Source of the DNA: Muribaculaceae bacterium
Lineage (GTDB): Bacteria; Bacteroidota; Bacteroidia; Bacteroidales; Muribaculaceae
Direction: 5' to 3'
Assembly: GCA_017619355.1 (NCBI GenBank)
Contig: JAFZSO010000063.1
Location: 1-41,474 of the forward strand
DNA length: 41,474 nucleotides
In this document: positions 36,121 to 41,474 of the stretch, in pieces
Numbering within the stretch: the first letter of the stretch is position 1
Layout: the number at the start of each line of letters is the position of its first letter
Position numbers and translations under genes: made by a program
Notes under the pieces: generated by a model
What the model saw: the letters and a program-made list of their open reading frames with translations, nothing else
What the model was told of the DNA's origin: nothing
The model's database searches: none

Positions 36121-37527
36121 TCACACTTCCAATATCTTCTGGTCGCGGGCTGAGCGGAAGGTGTTGAAGGTCTCGAAAATGTCGGCCAGCGCTATGCTCG
36201 AATTGTCGGCCTGACTCTGGTAGAGCGAGGCACTGCCCGATGTGTTCACATTGCGGCCCTGCAACGCACCCGACACGCCCGAGATTTCCTCCAGCAGCTT
36301 CATCTGCAGCTGTATCATGTCGTAGGCACCAATGTTGGTAGCATTGGTCGAAATCTGCTCGGGCTTGGCATCGGTCATGCCGGGAGAGTATGGCAGCACG
36401 CCATTGCTGCTGCGCCACACGGCACGCACATCGTCCCATGTGAAACCATTGGGAATGGCGGTCTCAGGATAGAGGAGCACCCCCTTGGCGCTGGCATCCA
36501 TAATGTGGTCGACAAGCGTAACGAGGCGATTCAGGTACTTCTGCTGGTCAATCACATCTTCGACGAAGCTGTGCACCTCGCCATCGGTCAGGGGATAGAA
36601 CTTCATGATGAAGGGGTGAGCACCATGCGCAAAGGGCGACTCGTAGCTGTGGAGCAACTCACCGCTGGGCGCATACCAGCGGCAACGCCAGCAGTTGGCT
36701 ATGTCCCAGTGCACCTTCACATCGGGCATATTTTTCAGTTTCTTGTAGTCGCTCACCGGCAGCACATAGAGTTTTGCCTCGCGGGTGTCGTGGCACACCA
36801 GCACCTCACGGCTCTCGAGTGTCCACACCTCAATGGCGCGGCACTTGCCCGTGCGGCAGAACCAGAAGTCCTGCCCCGACTGCGTGTCGGCTCCAATGCT
36901 GGCGACGAACGAGGCGGTGCGGTCGTGCAGGTCGCCGGTGTAGATGCGGCGCACCCACTCGGCCTTCTTGCGCGAATGCTGAGCCACACAACGCAGGAGG
37001 TCGGCGATGCTCAGGTCGTGCACCTGACCAATGATCTCGCAGTCGCGACACAGGGGGTCGAGCGGCGCATTCATGAAGAATCGGTTCAGGTTCACCTGGC
37101 TCACAGCCACTTGCCGCTCGCACAACTCCTCCTTGAGGTCGACGCGCTGTACGCAGTAGCCCGAAATCAGGAATTCCTCAAGAGTGCGACTGTCGAGTTC
37201 ATCAAGCAGATTCTGCTGCCGCACCTGTTCAAGGCGTGACTCGACAGGCGGCTGGTTCATGTGCTCGGAGCGAAAGCGGCCCACGATGGTCTTGACCAAC
37301 TGCCGCAACACATTATTAGTTATAGGAGCGTTCCGACCGTCGGCACAATAGCGTTGCCACTCGGTCACGGTGCGACCTTGTGCATCGAGCGTGGGGTCGG
37401 CCCACTGGTCGCCATAGGTAAAGCGCTTGTTGCGCAAACGGCTGCTGCGCAACGCATGGGCGGCACTCCATGCCTTGTAGGCGGCCTGCAGCACCGCTGC
37501 ATTTTGGTTTTTCAAGTTGTTTTCCAT
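36121..37527 (-). CDS. Orphan P22-type phage portal-like protein
   Basis: 468 residues from the ATG at 37525-37527 (MENNLKNQNAAVLQAAYKAW); the open frame extends upstream without a better start. The N-terminal part has the look of P22-family portals: FTYGDQWADP...TEWQRYCADGRNAPITNNVLRQLVKTIVGRFRSE (about 37-87), and the central VEDVIDQQKYLNRLVTLVDHIMDASAKGVLLYPETAI resembles the stem region. It ends at ...FNTFRSARDQKILEV, shorter than typical P22-like portals, so the C-terminal part may be missing. It is rich in cysteine for a capsid protein. No terminase, capsid or tail genes are nearby; only an M15 peptidase gene precedes it. Likely a prophage remnant or a domesticated pair; family assignment is by motif resemblance. 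Confidence 0.65.
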   Translation of the reverse strand: MENNLKNQNAAVLQAAYKAWSAAHALRSSRLRNKRFTYGDQWADPTLDAQGRTVTEWQRYCADGRNAPITNNVLRQLVKTIVGRFRSEHMNQPPVESRLEQVRQQNLLDELDSRTLEEFLISGYCVQRVDLKEELCERQVAVSQVNLNRFFMNAPLDPLCRDCEIIGQVHDLSIADLLRCVAQHSRKKAEWVRRIYTGDLHDRTASFVASIGADTQSGQDFWFCRTGKCRAIEVWTLESREVLVCHDTREAKLYVLPVSDYKKLKNMPDVKVHWDIANCWRCRWYAPSGELLHSYESPFAHGAHPFIMKFYPLTDGEVHSFVEDVIDQQKYLNRLVTLVDHIMDASAKGVLLYPETAIPNGFTWDDVRAVWRSSNGVLPYSPGMTDAKPEQISTNATNIGAYDMIQLQMKLLEEISGVSGALQGRNVNTSGSASLYQSQADNSSIALADIFETFNTFRSARDQKILEV

Positions 37528-37579
37528 GGGAATAGTATAATAGTAAACGAGTAAACAAGGAAACAAGCTAACGAGGGAA

Positions 37580-37978
37580 CTATCGCAAGGCCAGGTAGTG
37601 GCGGCGGTGGCGCGGGCCGTGCGAAAGGTGAATCCAGGCAAAGTCGTGTTCGTTGATAGCCTGGTCAACTGGCAACTGTAATTGCATGAGCAAGTGATAA
37701 AGGCGGGCATTGTCGAGGCGGCTGCCTACCGTGATGTCGGCGGCCTCGCCACGCATGTGCTGGCTGTGAGGTGCTCCACCCACGGCACGGTTCAACGCCG
37801 GACTGCGATATCCGCTGTTCACATGAATGGGACCGCCCCATGCCTCGCGCAGGGGGTCAAGCACCTGCTCCACAAGGCGGTGCAGATTGGCAACTGCATC
37901 GGCTGGCGGGGTGTTGTCGATGCCCAGCCGGTGGGCAGTGGCCGAGCGAGTGAGTTCTTCAAGGGTAAAATGTTTCAT
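37580..37978 (-). CDS. M15-family peptidoglycan peptidase, phage endolysin type
   Basis: 132-residue D-Ala-D-Ala/L-Ala-D-Glu-type peptidase. A short N-terminal segment (MKHFTLEELTRSATAHRLGI) is usual for phage-derived M15 proteins. The zinc site is complete: H74 and D81 in SQHMRGEAADI and H117 in WIHLSH, with R58 in GYRSPALN. There is no signal peptide, as expected for an endolysin that needs a holin or lysis to reach peptidoglycan. It precedes the portal-like gene by 52 bases on the same strand and probably shares its transcript. The active site is intact, unlike a decayed remnant. Confidence 0.88.
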   Translation of the reverse strand: MKHFTLEELTRSATAHRLGIDNTPPADAVANLHRLVEQVLDPLREAWGGPIHVNSGYRSPALNRAVGGAPHSQHMRGEAADITVGSRLDNARLYHLLMQLQLPVDQAINEHDFAWIHLSHGPRHRRHYLALR

Positions 37979-38013
37979 GGTGTGAGTATTTTATGAGTTA
38001 ATGCTTGATGCCA

Positions 38014-38021
38014 CAAAGGTA
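38014..38021 (-). promoter_or_regulatory. -7 box upstream of the M15-portal pair
   Basis: Minus-strand TACCTTTG matches the -7 consensus, 35 bases before the M15 ATG. No -33 TTTG is found at the usual distance. Confidence 0.45.
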
Positions 38022-38075
38022 GGCTCACAGCAGCTCACACCGCCATGTCAATTACACATATATCATGCAAAGCGA

Positions 38076-38960
38076 CTATCGCCCGTAGCCCATCTCGCTG
38101 CGGAACTTGTTGGGTGACACACCCAGATGCTTACGCACATATTTCCCGAAGAACGACAGATTGTCGAACCCCATCTCATTAGCGATTTCCTTGATGCTCT
38201 TGTCGCTATAGAGCAGCAACTGCTTGATGCGGCCCACCACGCTCAGTGTGATGAGTTCGCTCGCCGTCTTGCCCGACTTCTCGCGGCTGATGCTCGTGAG
38301 ATACTTGGGTGTGACATAGAGTTCGTCGGCAAACGACTGCACACTGCGCTTCACGCCCCGGTTCTCGGCAAGCATGATGATGAAGCGGTGAAACAGTTTG
38401 TCGGCCTGACGCAGCATCTTGCGGTCGGCCATGTGGCGACTGATGCTCGACAACAGGTCGAGGGCATAGCAGCGGAATATCTCCACCAGCGTCTCTTTGC
38501 CATAGTTCACACTGGGGTGCTCTATCTTGAAAATGGCAAGTTCGTAGTATCTCACCATCAGGTTTATTTCGTCTTCAGTAAACTGAATCACAGGATTTTC
38601 AGCCATGTGCGTGATAGCCTCGAAGATGGTCTTGCTGATGAAGTTGAGTCCGAAGTCGGCCGACACTGCAATGATCTTGCAGTTGAAGTCGGCACTGTGC
38701 TCAATGTCGCTCACCACGGTGTTGGTGCCCACAAACAGCGCATCATGCGCATTGAGCTCATAGGCGGTGCCATTGAGTTTCAGGCTCAGGCTGCCCTCCA
38801 GGCAGAACACAAAAGCCAGAAAATTGACCTTGAATGTGCTCTGCAATGAGGGCACGGTCATGATGTGGTCGGCAAATGCCACATCGCCATCAAAGTACTT
38901 CAACCCGGCAGACAGGTTGGGCACATCGGTCATATTGATTTCCTTGATATTGCTTGCCAT
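38076..38960 (-). CDS. AraC-family transcription regulator
   Basis: 294 residues. An N-terminal cupin-like sensing domain (about 15-150; LEGSLSLKLNGTAYELNAHDALFVGTN) precedes a C-terminal double helix-turn-helix (about 190-290). The first HTH is SVQSFADELYVTPKYLTSISREKSG; the second is KSIKEIANEMGFDNLSFFGKYVRKHLGVSPNKFRSE, the classic AraC signature. It follows the alcohol dehydrogenase gene by 40 bases on the same strand, so the two may be co-transcribed and the regulator may control that enzyme. The gap holds a short AACCC/GGGTT hairpin without a U-run. The ligand is unknown. Confidence 0.92.
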   Translation of the reverse strand: MASNIKEINMTDVPNLSAGLKYFDGDVAFADHIMTVPSLQSTFKVNFLAFVFCLEGSLSLKLNGTAYELNAHDALFVGTNTVVSDIEHSADFNCKIIAVSADFGLNFISKTIFEAITHMAENPVIQFTEDEINLMVRYYELAIFKIEHPSVNYGKETLVEIFRCYALDLLSSISRHMADRKMLRQADKLFHRFIIMLAENRGVKRSVQSFADELYVTPKYLTSISREKSGKTASELITLSVVGRIKQLLLYSDKSIKEIANEMGFDNLSFFGKYVRKHLGVSPNKFRSEMGYGR

Positions 38961-39000
38961 CGCTTGTCTCCTGTTCTAACCCTGAGAGGGTTCTGCGTAA

Positions 39001-40170
39001 TTATCTGTAAGACTGATAGTAGATGTCGATGAGTTCCTCCTTGTTCAGGAATCGCGGATCATAGTCAAACTTGGCTCCGCCTGTGGCAATGGCGCACTCG
39101 GTGAAGCGTCCGAAGTCGGCAGGAGTGATGCCCCACTCGCTGAGCCTTATCTTATCAACATTGCACTCGCGCTGCATGATGGCCAGGGCATCCAGGAAGT
39201 CGCTGGGACGGGCGGCCTTCTGCATGGTCATTTTCTCGGCCATCTTCATGTAGCGTTTCATGCTGTCGTTCTTGAAGGTCTTGAAATAGGTTTGCGACAG
39301 CGCTATCAGTGCTGCTCCATGCGGCAGTTTGGGATAGAAGGCGCTCATGGCATTGCCCAGCGCATGCTGTCCCGTGGTGCGGCTTGTGCTCTCGACCATA
39401 CCCGCCAGACTGCTCGCCCACGCTACCTTGCATCGGGCGTGCACATCACTGCCATCGGCAACGGCGGCTGGCAAATACTTGTAAAGCAAACGGATGGCCT
39501 CGAGGGCATAGAGGTCGCTGATGGGTGTGTGGCATGTGCGGTTAATGTAGCCCTCGGCAGCGTGGAAGAAAGCGTCGAAGCCTTGGTAGGCCGTGAGCTT
39601 GGGAGGCAGCGAGAGCATCATCACGGGATCGACAATGGCGATTTGCGGTATGGTCTGCTCAAAGCCGAAGCTCACCTTCTCCTGCAGGTCCTCGTCGGTA
39701 ATCACCGCCCAGGGGTCAATCTCGGTTCCCGTGCCTGCTGTGGTGGGAATGGCCACAATGGGCAGCGCATGGTCGAAGGGTTTGCCCTTGCCCGAACCGC
39801 AGGGCACATAGTCCCACAGGTCGCCCTCGTTACAAGCCATCACGGCAATGGCCTTGGCGGTGTCGATGGAACTGCCGCCACCCAGACCAATGACGAAGTC
39901 GCACTGCGCCTCGCGGCACATTTTAGCACCCTCTATCACATGGCGCTTCACAGGGTTGGGCAGCACCTTGTCAAACACTTCACATGCCACACCGGCGCTC
40001 CACAACTGCTCCTTCACGGCATCGAGATAGCCGTGCTTGCGCATCGAGCCGCCCGCCGAAATCACAATCAGCGCGCGCTTGCCGGGTAATTTCACCTTCG
40101 AGAGTTGACGCAGTTCGCCTGCGCCGAATATGAAACGCGTAGGGATAAAAAGCGAGAATTTTGTCATCAT
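39001..40170 (-). CDS. Iron-containing alcohol dehydrogenase
   Basis: 389-residue group III (Fe-dependent) alcohol dehydrogenase. The NAD(P)-binding half has GLGGGSSIDTAKAIAV (95-110) and PTTAGTGTEIDPWAVI (142-157). Predicted metal ligands are D199 and H203 (GFDAFFHAAE), H269 (TTGQHALGN) and H284 (LPHGAAL). The second histidine of the usual HxxxH motif, a catalytic residue in several family members, is N273 here. Family members act on butanol, lactaldehyde, 1,2-propanediol or long-chain aldehydes; the substrate cannot be told. It has a consensus promoter, is followed by an AraC regulator, and is divergent from slyD. Confidence 0.92.
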   Translation of the reverse strand: MMTKFSLFIPTRFIFGAGELRQLSKVKLPGKRALIVISAGGSMRKHGYLDAVKEQLWSAGVACEVFDKVLPNPVKRHVIEGAKMCREAQCDFVIGLGGGSSIDTAKAIAVMACNEGDLWDYVPCGSGKGKPFDHALPIVAIPTTAGTGTEIDPWAVITDEDLQEKVSFGFEQTIPQIAIVDPVMMLSLPPKLTAYQGFDAFFHAAEGYINRTCHTPISDLYALEAIRLLYKYLPAAVADGSDVHARCKVAWASSLAGMVESTSRTTGQHALGNAMSAFYPKLPHGAALIALSQTYFKTFKNDSMKRYMKMAEKMTMQKAARPSDFLDALAIMQRECNVDKIRLSEWGITPADFGRFTECAIATGGAKFDYDPRFLNKEELIDIYYQSYR

Positions 40171-40225
40171 AGCTGTTTAAGATATTAGAAGACCCTTTGA
40201 GGGCAGTTAGTTTTATTATTTTGCG

Positions 40226-40257
40226 TAAAATTAGTGATTTTTACCCGCTTTTCCAAA
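40226..40257 (-). promoter_or_regulatory. Promoter of the alcohol dehydrogenase gene
   Basis: Minus-strand -33 TTTG (40254-40257), 20-base spacer, -7 TAATTTTA (40226-40233). An inverted repeat ATCACA-N5-TGTGAT at 40271-40287 lies upstream, between this promoter and that of slyD. Confidence 0.7.
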
Positions 40258-40308
40258 CATTCGGCCAAAAATCACACCAGCTGTGATGTGCCTTTAGAAA
40301 AAAAACTG

Positions 40309-40316
40309 TAAATTTG
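40309..40316 (+). promoter_or_regulatory. -7 box of slyD
   Basis: TAAATTTG followed by TAC, a consensus -7 box about 45 bases before the slyD ATG. The -33 region reads TGTG at 18 bases and overlaps the right half of the ATCACA/TGTGAT inverted repeat, so a protein bound there could affect this promoter. Confidence 0.6.
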
Positions 40317-40360
40317 TACACTCTAAATCGATTATAATCACTCAATAACCTCATTTTTAT

Positions 40361-41029
40361 ATGGAAACTATCAAATTCGGAAAATATGTAGAGTTGGCCT
40401 ACGAAATTTTCATCGTCGATGTTGATGGCGAGGCTTCAGTGTTCAAATTCACTCCCGAGCGCCCCGACGCCTTCGTTTTCGGGCTCGACCAGGGCATGAT
40501 CGAGGGTTTCATGAAGCGCATCGAGAATCTGGAGCAAGGCGCCGCCTTCGACTTCGCCCTCGCCCCCGAAGAGGCCTTTGGACCCAAAGACCCCAACATG
40601 ATTATGGAAATCGACAAGGACATCTTCAAGGTGAACGGCGAGTTCGACAGCGAGAAGGTGTTTGAGGGCGCCATGGTGCCCATGCAGACGGCCGACGGCT
40701 ACCGCATCGATGGACTCGTGGAGAAAATCACCGACGACAAGGTGACCATTGACTTCAACCACCAGCTCGCAGGCGAGACCGTGCGCTATGCCGGCACCGT
40801 GGTCACGGTGCGCGACGCCACCCCCGAGGAACTCAATCCGCCCAAACACCACCACTGCGGCTGCAGCTGCGAAGACTGCAACCACGACGACTGCGATGGC
40901 GGCCATCACCACCATCACGAGCATGGCGAAGGCTGCTGCGGCGAAGGTCACGGACACCATCACCACGACTGCGACGGCGGACACCACCATCACCACGGCG
41001 ACTGCTGCGGCCACGATCATCAAGACTAA
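40361..41029 (+). CDS. slyD: SlyD-type FKBP peptidyl-prolyl isomerase with metal-binding tail
   Basis: 222 residues. The FKBP domain with inserted chaperone flap covers about 1-160: VELAYEIFIVDVDGE at the start, then FVFGLDQGMIEGFMKRIENLEQGAAFDFALAPEEAFG, then the IF-domain region (EGAMVPMQTADGYRIDGLVEKI) and VTIDFNHQLAGETVRYAGTVVTV. The last 60 residues hold 22 His and 10 Cys, with a repeated DCDGGHHHHH unit. SlyD tails bind nickel and supply hydrogenase maturation; this tail is longer and richer in Cys than most. It is cytosolic and monocistronic with its own terminator. Confidence 0.94.
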   Translation: METIKFGKYVELAYEIFIVDVDGEASVFKFTPERPDAFVFGLDQGMIEGFMKRIENLEQGAAFDFALAPEEAFGPKDPNMIMEIDKDIFKVNGEFDSEKVFEGAMVPMQTADGYRIDGLVEKITDDKVTIDFNHQLAGETVRYAGTVVTVRDATPEELNPPKHHHCGCSCEDCNHDDCDGGHHHHHEHGEGCCGEGHGHHHHDCDGGHHHHHGDCCGHDHQD

Positions 41030-41062
41030 ACAGCGCCATAATTAACTGAGAAAGAACTATAT

Positions 41063-41100
41063 AGGGCGGAAACCTCACACCGAGGTCCCGCCCTACTTTT
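41063..41100 (+). terminator. Terminator of slyD
   Basis: AGGGCGG (41063-41069) pairs with CCGCCCT (41088-41094), with an inner ACCTC/GAGGT stem, followed by ACTTTT. Confidence 0.85.
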
Positions 41101-41109
41101 CATATATCC

Positions 41110-41202
41110 ATTAGTCCTTAGCCTTCAAGAGCCTGGAGCACATTCTGGTGGAGGATGCCGCCTGGGGCGGTGAGGCGCTCGTTGATGCGGTGGCCTATCA
41201 TG
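41110..41202 (-). pseudogene. Possible short gene relic
   Basis: A minus-strand frame ending TAA reads MIGHRINERLTAPGGILHQNVLQALEG, 27 codons from its only ATG. Codon use is like the neighbours, and the frame stays open for some 30 codons upstream of that ATG before reaching a stop. It could be the 3' end of a decayed gene. No family is recognised and it may be chance. Confidence 0.2.
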
Positions 41203-41474
41203 TCGGTGGGCGGGAAGCGGTGGAAGGATGGGAACGGTGCAACTTTTGGGAAAAGTGGGAAATTTGCGGATAAATATCGTAATTAATTGATTTTAAGCGC
41301 ATTGATTGTTTTAGCATTATACTGCATTCGTTCTAGATTGTGTACTATCGTTATTTATTATATACTTTCGTCAAAGTTCATACTGCTAATGTTGAGTCGA
41401 GTGTTGATGCCCTTTGGGCACCGCACGCCACGCAAGCGTGACTCGTGCTTCAACATCGCCTCGAGCCCTTCGGG
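41203..41474. other. Intergenic stretch with palindromic end
   Basis: No gene is seen. About 41260-41380 is AT-rich. From about 41388 to the window end the sequence is rich in short inverted repeats (GTTGA...TCAAC, CCCTTTGGGC, CACGCcacGCAAGCGTG), which could form a folded RNA or a REP-like repeat. It continues beyond the window, so its identity is open. Confidence 0.3.

Noticed and set aside
40271-40287. ATCACA/TGTGAT repeat as a CRP site
   Set aside because: CRP half-sites face the other way (TGTGA then TCACA, with 6 bases between), and classical CRP regulation is not typical of Bacteroidales.

Overview
The window looks like chromosomal DNA of a gut-type Bacteroidales bacterium (Bacteroidota). 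The evidence is a SusC/SusD glycan-uptake locus, a PafA-type phosphatase, promoters of the Bacteroidota type (-33 TTTG and -7 TAnnTTTG, 19-21 bp apart), near absence of Shine-Dalgarno sequences, and the Bacteroidota gene order rpsU-xerC-hpf-tRNAs-tuf-tRNA-Trp-secE-nusG-rplKAJL-rpoBC. Muribaculaceae or Prevotellaceae seem likeliest, because a LacI-type regulator rather than SusR sits beside susC and the amylases are very large. The sequence alone does not settle the family.

Positions 1-11800 (all minus strand) hold the translation/transcription super-cluster. Read in its own direction it runs from a long rpsU leader through xerC, hpf, four tRNAs (Thr-TGT, Tyr, Gly, Thr-GGT), tuf, tRNA-Trp, secE, nusG, the L11-L1-L10-L7/L12 genes and rpoB, into rpoC, which is cut by the window edge. 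A strong hairpin lies between rplL and rpoB, and hpf has an unusually good Shine-Dalgarno sequence formed by the last codons of xerC.

Positions 12165-17732 hold housekeeping genes. A three-gene minus-strand operon encodes a PafA-like phosphatase, an Xaa-Pro aminopeptidase and a gamma-carbonic-anhydrase-like hexapeptide protein. A small DUF3307 membrane protein and mannose-6-phosphate isomerase follow on the plus strand.

Positions 17777-36105 form a starch-utilisation locus: a LacI-family regulator (minus strand), then susC-susD-susE-susF and two tandem, paralogous secreted GH13 alpha-amylases of about 1,420 residues. A 12-base operator-like core, CGCAAACGATTG, occurs upstream of susC and of each amylase, always 61-63 bp before the -7 box. 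The copy before susC also overlaps the -33 box of the lacI promoter. This suggests one regulator that controls itself and three starch transcription units. The two amylases share promoter, operator, catalytic domain and terminator, but one ends in a T9SS-like sorting tail and the other in a dockerin.

Positions 36121-41474 are more miscellaneous: an orphan P22-type portal-like gene beside an M15 peptidoglycan peptidase (phage-derived, with no other phage genes), an iron-alcohol dehydrogenase followed by an AraC regulator, a divergent SlyD-type FKBP with a tail very rich in His and Cys, and a final 370 bases without a convincing gene.
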